From the NCBI GenBank assembly GCA_023954155.1, contig JAMLIO010000001.1:1-64000 (forward strand): a stretch of 64,000 nt of DNA. The letters run 5' to 3'. The position numbers and the translations under genes are program-made. The stretch comes from Pseudobdellovibrionaceae bacterium (GTDB lineage Bacteria; Bdellovibrionota; Bdellovibrionia; Bdellovibrionales; UBA1609). Under the pieces are notes generated by a model that did no database searches, had not been told where the DNA came from, and was given only the letters and a program-made list of their open reading frames with translations. Each line of letters starts with the position of its first letter. Position 1 is the stretch's first letter. Shown piece after piece: positions 33,758 through 43,075 of this stretch.

Positions 33758-34726
33758 ATGAAACCTAAAGTACTTATTTATAAAAAGAGCTTTCCCCAAG
33801 AGGTGATTGATAAAGTGTTAGCTCCCCATTTTGATGTCTTTGTGCTTGGGATCGGAACCCCCGAATTCAAAGAGCACCTTAAAGATACGGTAGGCATTAT
33901 CGGCTGGGGCGGGCGCATTGATCGCCAGTTTTTAGAACAAGCCCCCAAATTGAAAGCCTTTTCCACAATATCTGTGGGATATGATCATTGTGACCTAGCG
34001 GCCATGAATGAACTTGGCATCCGACTGATGCACACTCCCGACGTTCTGACTGAAGCCGTTGCCGATAGCGCCCTTGCGCTGATGCTAGCTACGACCAGAA
34101 GAGTGGTTGAGTTAGATCGTCATATTCGCCAAGGTCAGTGGGTGAAGTCCGTTTCTCCTGAATGGTATGGACAGAATATGTATAAAAAAACTTTAGGGAT
34201 CGTGGGAATGGGGCGCATTGGAAAAGCCATCGCTAGACGCGCCCACTTTGGATTCGACATGAATATACTTTACCATTCACGAACCGCTCATCATGATGCC
34301 GAACAAGAAACCCACGCCCAATTTATAGGACTAGATGAGCTTTTACAGTCCTCTGATTTTGTGTGCTGCGTTTTACCCAAAACCCCACAAACTTTACATT
34401 ATTTTAAACAAGAGCACTTTGAAATGATGAAGTCCACAGCCATATTTATAAATGTAGGACGCGGCCAAGTGGTCAAAGAAAATGATCTCGCCCATGCCCT
34501 TGTCCATAAAACCATCTATGCCGCGGGCCTTGATGTCTTTGAAGTGGAGCCTTTGCCCTTAGACTCTCCCCTGCTCAGCCTTGATAATGTGGTTTTATTT
34601 CCTCACGCCTCGTCAGCCACGGTAGAAACCCGTTTCGCCATGGACGAAGACGCCGCCCAAAACCTTGTAAATATCTTAACAAAACCCAACACAATAAAAA
34701 ATTGCGTTAATCCTAACTTATGCTAA
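33758..34726 (+). CDS. D-2-hydroxyacid dehydrogenase (glyoxylate/hydroxypyruvate reductase type)
   Basis: 322 residues. NAD(P)-binding Rossmann motif GIVGMGRIGKAIARRA (about 147-162), catalytic Arg in NVGRGQVV, Glu in FEVEPLP and His in LFPHASSATVETR. SVGYDHCDLAAM and the TEAVADSALALMLA helix are typical of the GRHPR/GhrB subgroup. It reduces 2-oxo acids such as glyoxylate or hydroxypyruvate in the cytoplasm. AAAGGA ribosome binding site. The porin gene follows by 12 bases, so they are co-transcribed. Confidence 0.92.
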   Translation: MKPKVLIYKKSFPQEVIDKVLAPHFDVFVLGIGTPEFKEHLKDTVGIIGWGGRIDRQFLEQAPKLKAFSTISVGYDHCDLAAMNELGIRLMHTPDVLTEAVADSALALMLATTRRVVELDRHIRQGQWVKSVSPEWYGQNMYKKTLGIVGMGRIGKAIARRAHFGFDMNILYHSRTAHHDAEQETHAQFIGLDELLQSSDFVCCVLPKTPQTLHYFKQEHFEMMKSTAIFINVGRGQVVKENDLAHALVHKTIYAAGLDVFEVEPLPLDSPLLSLDNVVLFPHASSATVETRFAMDEDAAQNLVNILTKPNTIKNCVNPNLC

Positions 34727-34738
34727 GGTGCGCTCACT

Positions 34739-35956
34739 ATGAAGTTGGTGTGCTTTTTTATATCTATTCTGCTTGTCTGTACTGGTGTGACTCATGCAAA
34801 TACCAGCAAGCCCAAAAAACCAATCTCTTCGGCAGAACTGGGGGATGGCTCGCCCTTTACGCCTATTACTTTTGGCAATGGCATTGAGTTTTACGAACCC
34901 GATAGCGAATTCAGAATGAACTTAAGATTTCGAGTGCAAAATCGCGCTGATTTTATCTATTCAGAAAACTCAAGCGAAGACATGAATTACAGCTGGGCTG
35001 TAAGACGTGCTCGTTTAAGAATGAATGGTACGGTCTTTTCACCAAAGCTACGTTACTTACTGCAATTGTCATTTAGCAAAGGCGATCAAGATTGGAACAA
35101 TTCCAAATTTTCAAACGTGGTTCGTGATGCCATTTTTACTTACGAAATCACACAACGCTGGCAAGTGGCCTTTGGACAAGGAAAGCTACCTGGAAACCGA
35201 CAACGCGTTGTCAGTTCTAGCGATCAACAGTTTGGGGATCGCTCTATTGTCAACGGGGCCTTTAACTTGGATCGCGATTTTGGGTTTCAGACCCAATATG
35301 AAATTCCCATCAGCACCGCCCTTGTACGCCTGAAAGGTGCCATCAGTTCTGGAGAAGGGCGTAACCAATCCGTTCCCTCTGATGACAAACTGTTTTACAC
35401 CACACGCGTTGAATTTTTACCCTTTGGACGCTTTAAACAAAATGGCGATTACTTTGAAAGTGATTTAGCTTATGAAGACAGTTTAAAGGCCAGCTTCGGT
35501 TATACGTTTGCATACCTAGATGGAGCCGCTCGAGCCAATGGTGGAGTCGGGGAAATCTTCACCACAACAGGTGATGCTGGTGACCCTGTGGAACGTCGTA
35601 CTCATACTGTTCACTATGCGGATGCTCTTTTTAAATATCTTGGGCACTCTTTATACTTAGAATTTGTGAATAAAACAGCTAAAGACCCCATCATCAACCC
35701 CGCACAAGCTGTCTTAGTGGGTCATGCCTTTAACGTTCAAGTCGGCAAGATGCTCCATCCAAAACTAGAAGTTGCCGCAAGATACTCTGCTATTTTTCCT
35801 GAATCTGGTGTCTCAGCATACCATGACGAGATTAAAGAATGGACCTTGGGTGTGAACTACTTTCTAAGTGGTCATAAAGTTAAATTGCAAGCTAACGCGG
35901 GATACACCGAAGACGTAGGCGCACTTGGGCGTTTGCAAATGGAGCTTGGGATATAA
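34739..35956 (+). CDS. Phosphate-selective porin (OprP/OprO) family protein
   Basis: 405 residues with signal peptide (cleavage near THA|NTS). The barrel domain shows YSWAVRRARLRMNGTVFSPK, TQRWQVAFGQGKLPGNRQRV and FNLDRDFGFQTQYEI, the pattern of the Porin_O_P family, with about 16 strands. A trimeric outer-membrane porin for anions such as phosphate is expected from the family; selectivity is not readable here. The C-terminus ends LQMELGI, not the usual aromatic. Probably transcribed with the dehydrogenase gene. Confidence 0.85.
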   Translation: MKLVCFFISILLVCTGVTHANTSKPKKPISSAELGDGSPFTPITFGNGIEFYEPDSEFRMNLRFRVQNRADFIYSENSSEDMNYSWAVRRARLRMNGTVFSPKLRYLLQLSFSKGDQDWNNSKFSNVVRDAIFTYEITQRWQVAFGQGKLPGNRQRVVSSSDQQFGDRSIVNGAFNLDRDFGFQTQYEIPISTALVRLKGAISSGEGRNQSVPSDDKLFYTTRVEFLPFGRFKQNGDYFESDLAYEDSLKASFGYTFAYLDGAARANGGVGEIFTTTGDAGDPVERRTHTVHYADALFKYLGHSLYLEFVNKTAKDPIINPAQAVLVGHAFNVQVGKMLHPKLEVAARYSAIFPESGVSAYHDEIKEWTLGVNYFLSGHKVKLQANAGYTEDVGALGRLQMELGI

Positions 35957-36038
35957 ATTCAGAGCCCACGAGTTCGGAGCGCTGGGCTCGGAGTTCAGTA
36001 TGTGGGTGCCACTTATGGCAGTGTCTTTTTTAGTATAA

Positions 36039-36485
36039 TTATTTTGAATTTACCGTTGCTGTGAGTTGAGCGTTGTAAAAGTGGGTGTCGTTTACAAAAG
36101 CATCAGCGGTGATAAGAAGGTCTCCCGAAAGTTCTCCCGCAGGAAGTACAAAGTACACAAGATTGATCCCATTCGGGCCATAACTTTTGGAGCTGCTTGC
36201 AAAAGAGATCACTCGTTCAGAGTCCACTCTTCCAATCATATTGATTACTCCCCACTTGCCCACTAAGACACCTTCAATATCTGAATCTTCAGACTCATTC
36301 CATAATAATTTCCACGTTGTCGGAGTGTTTGAATTATCTAACTCTAAAGCAAAGTCAGAACTGATCACAAATTCATAAGCCGTTTCATCGACACTAGATT
36401 GATCTTCAGTAGAGTTTTCAACATCACCTAGGCAACCAGAGACAAACACCACTGTCATTGCACTTAAAAGAAGTTTTTTGATCAT
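36039..36485 (-). CDS. Single-domain lipoprotein, paralogue of the 312-1157 protein
   Basis: 148 residues. Lipobox VSGC (Cys about 18), acidic linker, then a beta-rich domain. The motifs WKLLWNESEDSDIEGV and YFVLPAGELSGDLLI line up with LQWNEAEDGTISGV and FTLPAGDLSGEISI of the larger lipoprotein at 312-1157. Function unknown; the shared domain defines a small envelope-lipoprotein family in this genome. GAGGTG ribosome binding site. Convergent with the porin gene. Confidence 0.83.
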   Translation of the reverse strand: MIKKLLLSAMTVVFVSGCLGDVENSTEDQSSVDETAYEFVISSDFALELDNSNTPTTWKLLWNESEDSDIEGVLVGKWGVINMIGRVDSERVISFASSSKSYGPNGINLVYFVLPAGELSGDLLITADAFVNDTHFYNAQLTATVNSK

Positions 36486-36587
36486 TTTACACCTCGACTA
36501 AAGTTCTTGCTGTTCTTTCTTCACCTTATACTGTTCGGTTGATTCGTGACGAACTCAAGCCATTCTCGCCTTTGGTCCCACAGAAAA

Positions 36588-37814
36588 TCATCTTAATTTT
36601 TGGCAAGTCTTATCGCTTGCGATCTCTTTTTGACCCAAACAACGACAGTACTTTTTATCACTATGCTCTGGCATATTACAGATTTCACTGATTTGGAATT
36701 CCGCCAGCTTTATGTCCATCTCTGTGGCCTCTTCATTTAAAATGATATTAAAGCAACTATACGGATCTCGATGCGAACACGATTTTTTGGCCAAAGACAG
36801 TGCATCCACTTGGTCACCTTCAAGCACTCGCAAATAAGATAAAAGGCGACAGGCATAATTTAGATTTTGGTCACATTCTGTCTTCCATTCCGTCTCAAAC
36901 ATTTTTTTAGAAGGATTATCAAATAACCAAAAGGCGTTCTGCACATCTTTATAAAAAATATGATGCTTGTCATTTGTACGCTCAATCTTTAACACAGAAA
37001 TCTGACTTGAAACAAATATGGGAGCTGCAAGAATAAATAAACCCAATAAAGCCGAAAACACAACAAAGGCCACCGAGAGTCGACGTCTGGGAATAGATTT
37101 TAATCTCTGCAACTCAGCCTTGGCACTGACATCATGAGCGATTTTTCTTTTATGCTCTAGCCAATTTATGATTTTGATTCCAGAGGTGTGTCTTTTGGTT
37201 TGATCTGCGGATTCAAATTGCGGCAGGTTAGAAAACCATTGGTGTTGAGATTTTGGAATGACAAATCTCTTCCCCAATTTGAATTTGATTTTTACAGCTC
37301 CAGTCCATCCTAACTTGAGCGCTTTGGCTTCGCTTAAATCATAGACCTTATCCCATCCCAAACCTAAAAAGTTTTTTCGCACTACAATTAACCGCTGTCC
37401 GATAATGATCTGCGCAGGATAAGAGGCTATACGTACTAGATGGATGAACAACATCACACCACATGTAACTACAGCCAAGTTAAAATCAAAACCTTTATAA
37501 TTAAGCTTTAAGATGTACATCAGAGACATAAACATAAAAAGCCCAAAAGTATTCAAATACAACGGCAAGAACGACTGGTTTAAAACCAAGTCTTGGTCTG
37601 AAGAAAGCTGTTCCGTAGAAGATTTTTTGTCTGTGGTCTCTTTGGAAAAAAAGATGGCCATAAAACAACCAAAAGGAATCCCAAAAAGTAAAGCTTTTGT
37701 GGGTTCAAAACAGCCAGCAGAACACAGCATCCCCATAGAAACACCCATAAGCATCGAATATACTATAAATATTTTAACTTTAAAATATCTGAGTGGTTTC
37801 ATCATGCTGTACAT
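36588..37814 (-). CDS. Membrane protein with Cys-rich Sel1-like C-terminus
   Basis: 408 residues. Three to four N-terminal hydrophobic segments, a cytoplasmic region (RLIVVRKNFLGLGWDKVYD) resembling a PH/bPH-type fold, another membrane helix near 255-270 (VAFVVFSALLGLFILAAPIF) and a cysteine-rich C-terminal part. The last contains spaced units CDQNLNYACRLLSYLRVLEG and SCSHRDPYSC that fit Sel1-like (Hcp-type) repeats in which paired Cys stabilise helix pairs. Envelope location; function unknown. Internal ATGs at codons 4 and 5 are alternative starts. Confidence 0.68.
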   Translation of the reverse strand: MYSMMKPLRYFKVKIFIVYSMLMGVSMGMLCSAGCFEPTKALLFGIPFGCFMAIFFSKETTDKKSSTEQLSSDQDLVLNQSFLPLYLNTFGLFMFMSLMYILKLNYKGFDFNLAVVTCGVMLFIHLVRIASYPAQIIIGQRLIVVRKNFLGLGWDKVYDLSEAKALKLGWTGAVKIKFKLGKRFVIPKSQHQWFSNLPQFESADQTKRHTSGIKIINWLEHKRKIAHDVSAKAELQRLKSIPRRRLSVAFVVFSALLGLFILAAPIFVSSQISVLKIERTNDKHHIFYKDVQNAFWLFDNPSKKMFETEWKTECDQNLNYACRLLSYLRVLEGDQVDALSLAKKSCSHRDPYSCFNIILNEEATEMDIKLAEFQISEICNMPEHSDKKYCRCLGQKEIASDKTCQKLR

Positions 37815-38197
37815 GAATTTACTATCGGAAAAAGCCCTACTTCTCTAAAAGTGATCTCAGGATAAAAAGCACGACCTTTATCTAAACTCCAAGATTTTTA
37901 CAAATGTCCATGCCCCTCACCCAAGCGCATGAAAACCCCTTACCCATACCCTAGTTTTCTGAATCCCACTCTGGGTATTTCTCTTCCTTCCTCAAGGGCC
38001 AGAAGAAGCCTTGATCCATATCTCATAAAAGCCTTCTCAACTCCTATTCATAGCGCAATTTTAAGTTTACTTTGACAAGCTTTTACCTATAACATACAGA
38101 GTGCAAGATGGATTTTTGCCCATAAAATAGACTGCCAAAGTGCCCCTTTAGCATCTGTGAGTCGTGGCCCATCTCAGTTTAGTAAGGATGAAAATTT
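37815..38197. other. Gene-free divergent region
   Basis: 383 bases with no supported gene or clear structured element; it should contain promoters of the flanking divergent genes. A weak GATAAA/TTTATC inverted repeat lies near 37860. Confidence 0.4.
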
Positions 38198-39178
38198 ATG
38201 GATATTTTGATACTCATGTTTGTTCTTTTCATGTTTGCCGTCGGAGCCATGACCTATGTCTACGCCTTTAGAGGTCAAGCACGCTTTGAAAGTCTCACGG
38301 AATACTTACGTAAAGGCTGGCCTATTTTTGCTCCCTTAAACTGTACGCTATATATGGTCACTCAAAAGCGTGCCAGCAAACCCATCATGGACGTCAAAGA
38401 CTTTCCTGAACTGCAAATCCTTCAAGACAATTGGCAAGTCATTCGCGACGAAGTGCTAGAGCTTTATAAATCAAAAGCGCTAGATGCCACTGGAGACTCT
38501 GCCAACACATCCTACTACGATATTGGATTTAGGACCTTCTATAAATATGGCTGGAGAAAGTTTTATCTCAACTGGTATGGTTACACTCACACCTCAGCCC
38601 AAAAAAGTTGTCCAAAAACAGTAGAGCTATTAAGCCGCGTGCCTTCAGTCAATGGTGCTATGATTTCTGTGCTTCCGCCCCAATCTAAATTGACGCGACA
38701 TCTTGATCCTGTGGCCTGCTCCTTACGATATCATCTGGGTCTAGCTACTCCTGAAGATGACAATTGCTATATCAATGTGGATCAAACTTCTTACTCTTGG
38801 CGCGATGGTGACGCATTTCTATTTGACGAAACTTACCTGCACTATGTTTTTAACAATACAGATAAAACTCGATTGATCTTAATGTGTGACGTAAACAGAC
38901 CCACAAATTTTATCGGTAAAATCATCAATGGAACTTATAAAATTCTAATGAAGATCACTGTTGTTCCCAACACAAATGAAGACAAGAGAGGTCTAGTAAA
39001 TGTGGTTTTCTCTAGCCTTGCTCCTATCTTGGCAAAAAGTAAATCCCTAAAACAAACCAACAGAAAAGCTTACTTGGCCTTAAAGTACTCGGTGAATACG
39101 GCACTGATCGCCCTACTTTTATTGTTAGTCGCAGGTTTTATTGATCTTGTAGACGACTTGATTGACTACGTACTTTAA
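38198..39178 (+). CDS. lpxO: Lipid A 2-hydroxylase LpxO-like (Asp/Asn beta-hydroxylase fold)
   Basis: 326 residues. An N-terminal membrane helix (LILMFVLFMFAVGAMTYVYA) precedes the Fe(II)/2-oxoglutarate dioxygenase domain: SKLTRHLDPVACSLRYHLGL with the first iron-ligand His and Asp, then DGDAFLFDETYLHYVFN with the second His, and an Arg (KTRLIL) for 2-oxoglutarate. A C-terminal membrane helix (ALIALLLLLVAGFI) is present. LpxO adds a 2-hydroxyl group to secondary acyl chains of lipid A. AAGGA ribosome binding site. Probably monocistronic. Confidence 0.88.
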   Translation: MDILILMFVLFMFAVGAMTYVYAFRGQARFESLTEYLRKGWPIFAPLNCTLYMVTQKRASKPIMDVKDFPELQILQDNWQVIRDEVLELYKSKALDATGDSANTSYYDIGFRTFYKYGWRKFYLNWYGYTHTSAQKSCPKTVELLSRVPSVNGAMISVLPPQSKLTRHLDPVACSLRYHLGLATPEDDNCYINVDQTSYSWRDGDAFLFDETYLHYVFNNTDKTRLILMCDVNRPTNFIGKIINGTYKILMKITVVPNTNEDKRGLVNVVFSSLAPILAKSKSLKQTNRKAYLALKYSVNTALIALLLLLVAGFIDLVDDLIDYVL

Positions 39179-39196
39179 ACACAGATTTTGAGCATC

Positions 39197-39230
39197 ACTG
39201 GGCAAAGCACCGATCGTCTGTTTACCCAGT
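39197..39230. terminator. Probable terminator between convergent genes
   Basis: ACTGGGCAAA pairs with TTTACCCAGT with one mismatch. It lies between the stops of lpxO and the M23 peptidase gene; the flanking T tracts are modest. Confidence 0.5.
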
Positions 39231-39288
39231 TAAAACCTTTGCGCTTTTGTAAATATTTATTCTTCATCCTTTTAGTTTTACTAAACCA

Positions 39289-40653
39289 TTATTCTTCTAA
39301 CGTAGGACCACGATAAAAAGAAGTGGTTCTTAGGTGGGGTGGCATCCAGTCATGAGCCCAACCTCTTACGGGTTCTGCAACTTGAATTTCTCCGTCCCAA
39401 CCAGGCAAAGAGGCCATCAATATTTTTTGTTGTAGCTTAAACTCTTCCATATCTTCAGAAGCCACGGGATCAGCTGAAGGAAACTTTTGTCTGAGCGGAT
39501 CTACGTACCTACCATTGACATAGAATTCGTAATGCAGATGAGGGCCTGTCGATAAACCTGTATTTCCTGTATAAGCCACAATCTGTCCTTGTCGCACTTT
39601 GGCTCCTCGACGAACACCTTTAGCAAAACCACTTAGATGTTTATAGGCTGTTTGATAAGTGGAGTTGTGACGGATTTTTAAAACGTTCCCTCCGCCACCA
39701 CTGTACTGAGACATTACTACCGGGCCATTCGCGACACTTCTTACAGGGGTACCGATGGGGGCACCATAATCTACACCATTATGAGGACGCACTACTTTTA
39801 ATTTAGGATGAAATCTTCGGCGATTGAACCGAGAGGTGACTCGAGCAAACTTCAGTGGGCTCTTTAAGAACATCTTTCTTAAGCTCTCCCCCTCTGCATT
39901 GTAATACCCTTTATCTTTGCCCTCGACTCTTAATAAAAAAGCCTGATAGGGCTTACCCACATTTTCATACTCAGCCACAAGAATTGAACCCCAGCCCACA
40001 GGAGTTCCCTTTACTAATTTCTTTTCAACTACTAAACGCCAACGGTCACCCACTTGCACTTCACGAGCAAAGTCGACCTCCCAACCAAAAATTTCTGCTA
40101 ATTCCGCAATGAGTGTCGGGTCCATTTTGGCGTTGAGAGCGGACTCCCACAATGTGCTTTGCACTTCACCCACAAAAGAGACCAGTTCGATATCTACTTT
40201 TTCTTCAATGTGCTGAGCTTCCCAGGTGCTGGTTTCTAAGTTTTTGCGAACTTGTAGCCTTTCTAGCGCAGAAAACCAAAACTCAATAGCCAATAGGTTT
40301 TTAGCCTCATCTTGTTCAATACGAAATCGCGTTCTAGGGTGCATGCGAGAGAGGTTTCGGATCGGTTTTGCAGCATTCACCATCTCTATAATATCAATAG
40401 ATGAAACCTCTTGCTGGCGCAGGTATTCATACAGAGTATTTTTGCGACCAATCATGTGAGGGAACTGCTTTTCTATGGGCAGAGGGGGTGCAGGTTTCCT
40501 TTTCACCTCTTCTTGGGCGGAGATTTGAGATTTGGCTTTAGAATTGGTCTTCTTTTTTTGCGTGTCTTCGTTGATTTTAAGCCCTGTCACAATAGCAAAG
40601 CTTGCTACTGCCAAAACAAGGGGCACAATCACATTCTTCAGTCTTATCTTCAT
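39289..40653 (-). CDS. M23 family (LytM/MepM-like) metalloendopeptidase
   Basis: 454 residues. An N-terminal membrane anchor (VIVPLVLAVASFAIVTGL), then an OapA/LysM-like segment (LYEYLRQQEVSSIDIIEMV) and the C-terminal M23 domain: HNGVDYGAPIGTPV with zinc ligands His and Asp, and HLHYE with the third ligand and catalytic His. RYVDPLR is also typical. It cleaves peptidoglycan cross-bridges in the periplasm, for wall growth or predation. Length and order match MepM-type enzymes. Confidence 0.92.
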   Translation of the reverse strand: MKIRLKNVIVPLVLAVASFAIVTGLKINEDTQKKKTNSKAKSQISAQEEVKRKPAPPLPIEKQFPHMIGRKNTLYEYLRQQEVSSIDIIEMVNAAKPIRNLSRMHPRTRFRIEQDEAKNLLAIEFWFSALERLQVRKNLETSTWEAQHIEEKVDIELVSFVGEVQSTLWESALNAKMDPTLIAELAEIFGWEVDFAREVQVGDRWRLVVEKKLVKGTPVGWGSILVAEYENVGKPYQAFLLRVEGKDKGYYNAEGESLRKMFLKSPLKFARVTSRFNRRRFHPKLKVVRPHNGVDYGAPIGTPVRSVANGPVVMSQYSGGGGNVLKIRHNSTYQTAYKHLSGFAKGVRRGAKVRQGQIVAYTGNTGLSTGPHLHYEFYVNGRYVDPLRQKFPSADPVASEDMEEFKLQQKILMASLPGWDGEIQVAEPVRGWAHDWMPPHLRTTSFYRGPTLEE

Positions 40654-40839
40654 ACCCTAGAAAGAGTACACAGGGTGCCCTTTATTGTCACTATCGCTCG
40701 CCAAGAGTTGTCCGCAAATTTTGCCCCACGGACTCAACTTAAATGTATGCCTTTTGAGCCCCTTTTCCTGCCTTATTTTTAGGTTCAGGGTTGGTATTTA
40801 TTTTGCCCTATATCAAGGCGGAGAAGGAAGGTAGATGTT

Positions 40840-41349
40840 ATGAAAATTAAAAAAACACTTATTAAAATACTGGTGCTAAGCTTTACTGCTGTTGCCATTA
40901 CAGCATGTAGCAGTGGAAGCGATTCTAGCTCAAACAAAAACGATTATGTTTGGGAAAACGGCGTTTGTAAGTCCAGAAAAGATAAATGGATTGTTGAAAA
41001 CTCTCGCTGTCAAAACGGAACTTCTGGAGGCTACTATATTGGTTCAAATGGCCAATGTTATAACTCTTCAAACACAGTTGTTGCCTCAACATATTGTGGA
41101 ATCACAACTGGTGGAACAACCACTGTATCTGCGGCTTACTATGATAGCTATGGCAGATGTATCTATAATAACCAAGTTGTAGATTACTGGTACTGTGGTG
41201 GCCAACAACAAGTAGGATACTATCCTGGATATGGAAGCTACTACGGTGGCGGCTATAGTTACGGCGGTTATATGCAAGCAGGCGTACAGTTAGATGGAAC
41301 AGCTGCCTTATTAGGACTTGGTGTTCTTGGATTGATCTCTCTGTTCTAA
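40840..41349 (+). CDS. Tyr/Gly-rich lipoprotein
   Basis: 169 residues. Lipobox ITAC, then a Ser/Asn-rich region with six or so cysteines in pairs (VCKS, RCQN, QCYN, YCGI, RCIY, YCGG) and a low-complexity Tyr-Gly stretch (YYPGYGSYYGGGYSYGGY). The C-terminus is a hydrophobic helix (ALLGLGVLGLISLF). The lipid anchor plus hydrophobic tail suggests a surface-exposed or membrane-associated structural lipoprotein. No family recognised. Strong ribosome binding site and a clear terminator: monocistronic. Confidence 0.78.
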   Translation: MKIKKTLIKILVLSFTAVAITACSSGSDSSSNKNDYVWENGVCKSRKDKWIVENSRCQNGTSGGYYIGSNGQCYNSSNTVVASTYCGITTGGTTTVSAAYYDSYGRCIYNNQVVDYWYCGGQQQVGYYPGYGSYYGGGYSYGGYMQAGVQLDGTAALLGLGVLGLISLF

Positions 41350-41385
41350 GTTTGTGACCTGATTACACATCTACTGGTTTAAACA

Positions 41386-41416
41386 AAAGCCAACAACGTC
41401 AGTTGTTGGCTTTTTA
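41386..41416 (+). terminator. Intrinsic terminator
   Basis: AGCCAACAAC pairs with GTTGTTGGCT around GTCA, followed by TTTTATTTT. Confidence 0.92.
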
Positions 41417-41517
41417 TTTTTAGGGCTTAGACCTGAGCTTTGGCTTTTATATCTTCTAAATATTAAACCTTGAACTCTAATATTGATCCTTTGAATTCAG
41501 TCATTATTTTGTGAAAG

Positions 41518-42117
41518 CTATTTTTTCTTAGGTTGCTCAAGGGCCGCTTGAATTCTTAAATCAATGCTCACTTGATCTCCGACAACTGGACCTGCTTCAA
41601 CCACATTATTCCAAGTTAAACCAAAGTCTTTACGATTCAATTTTGTTTTTGCAGAGAACGCCGCTTTCTCGTTTCCAAAACCGTCTTTCACTGTACCCAA
41701 ATATTGAGCATCAAGAGTAACGGGCTTAGTCACACCTTTCATGGTCAATTTTCCTTGTACCGTGAATTTATCAGGCGTGCCTGTAATACCTGTACTGACG
41801 AATTTGATATCAGAATTTTTTTCTACATCAAAAAAATCTGCCGATCTTAAATGATCATCTCGTTTTGAATTGGCTGTATCAATAGACTTTGCGCTGATAA
41901 CCACATCAATTTTAGATTTATTAAATTTTTTATCTAATTGGACAGTACCGCTAAAGTCTGTAAATTTCCCTTCCACAGTAGAGATCACAAGATGAGGAAT
42001 TTCAAATCCGACTTTAGAGTGAGCGGTATCTACTTGATATTTTCCAGGTTTATAATCTTTTGCAAACGCAGAAAAAGACAACAATAGGGACGTCATCACT
42101 ACACACATTAACTTCAT
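41518..42117 (-). CDS. YceI-family periplasmic protein
   Basis: 199 residues with signal peptide (cleavage near AFA|KDY). The lipocalin-like YceI fold is shown by YQVDTAHSKVGFEIPHLV, the variable strand FSGTVQLD, and LRSADFFDVEKNSDIKF. Members bind isoprenoid or other amphipathic ligands; exact ligand unknown. AAGGAG ribosome binding site. The promoter region is shared with the divergent flavin reductase gene. Confidence 0.93.
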   Translation of the reverse strand: MKLMCVVMTSLLLSFSAFAKDYKPGKYQVDTAHSKVGFEIPHLVISTVEGKFTDFSGTVQLDKKFNKSKIDVVISAKSIDTANSKRDDHLRSADFFDVEKNSDIKFVSTGITGTPDKFTVQGKLTMKGVTKPVTLDAQYLGTVKDGFGNEKAAFSAKTKLNRKDFGLTWNNVVEAGPVVGDQVSIDLRIQAALEQPKKK

Positions 42118-42298
42118 ATATATCTCCTTACTTTGAGTATTAAAAAAATCTCAAAACAACCGTAACCATGTTTTGAGTTTCTGTTCTGCATAAATCTAAC
42201 ATCACTTCATCTAAAGCATAAGTGTTAAAAAACTTTAACATGATGGCCCAACTCATGTCTTGTGTGTTTTTTTTCACAAAAGAATATATAATGAAAAT

Positions 42299-42850
42299 AT
42301 GAAGATACTTTTATTTGCTGGCAGCCTAAGAAAAGACTCATTGAATAAAAAACTACTCGCTTGTGTTGCGCGCTCGCTTCATTCTCAACATCAAACCAAA
42401 GTTCTTGATCTGCAAGTCTTAAATATACCCGTTTATGATGGGGACATTGAAACTGAACATGGAATTCCCCAAGGTGTTTTACGTGTGGCTGAAGCACTTT
42501 CTGAGGCCCATGCTGTGATCATTGCCACTCCTGAATATAACGGCAGTATCTCTTCACCTTTAAAAAATATTTTAGATTGGACATCTCGAATTCGCCCGAC
42601 TCACCCCTGGGGAAAGAAGCCCGTTTTGTTACTGGGCGCATCAACTGGAGTGTTCAGCGCGATGCGCGGCCTCACTCATTCGCGCACACCTATTTTAAAT
42701 TTAGGAGCTTATCTTTACCCCAATGTGTTTGGATTAGGTCAAGCCGACAAGGCCTTTGACAGCCAAGACCAACTTATAGATGAAAACACTGAGAGCCGTT
42801 TGCAAAATCTGATCAATGAGTTTGTGTCTTACGCGCAAAGACTGACTTAA
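42299..42850 (+). CDS. NADPH-dependent FMN reductase
   Basis: 183 residues from ATG 42299. Flavodoxin-like fold with FMN-phosphate loop FAGSLRKDSLNKKLL and the PEYNGSISSPLKNILDW motif of the NADPH:FMN/quinone reductase family (ChrR/ArsH-like group). It reduces FMN, quinones or similar acceptors in the cytoplasm. The frame is open to 42260, but the flavodoxin start begins at Met 42299. An out-of-frame ATG AAA ATA TGA at 42291 overlaps the start codon and may be a mini-ORF. No clear ribosome binding site. Confidence 0.9.
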   Translation: MKILLFAGSLRKDSLNKKLLACVARSLHSQHQTKVLDLQVLNIPVYDGDIETEHGIPQGVLRVAEALSEAHAVIIATPEYNGSISSPLKNILDWTSRIRPTHPWGKKPVLLLGASTGVFSAMRGLTHSRTPILNLGAYLYPNVFGLGQADKAFDSQDQLIDENTESRLQNLINEFVSYAQRLT

Positions 42851-43075
42851 CTTTTTAGAACGCTTTTCTCATTTAATATCCTAGGTTTGTTTTAAAACCC
42901 ATTATGGCACCAGTTATATTTTTAATTTTTTTAGGACACTAGACTGAATGTTAAATCTTTAAATGACACTTTTTTAAATCGTCCTTTATACAAAAATAAG
43001 TTAAGATTATTCTTTGTGTTATAAGCTCAAAAAAACCATTTTTAGTGGAATGTATCATCAGGGGTTGAGTAACGT
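42851..43075. other. Upstream region of the TolC-RND-MATE genes
   Basis: 225 bases without a gene, A/T-rich. No operator-like palindrome was recognised. Confidence 0.35.

Noticed and set aside
35962-35989. GAGCCCA/TGGGCTC inverted repeat after the porin gene
   Set aside because: A plausible stem, but the nearest T run is about 35 bases away; not a convincing terminator.
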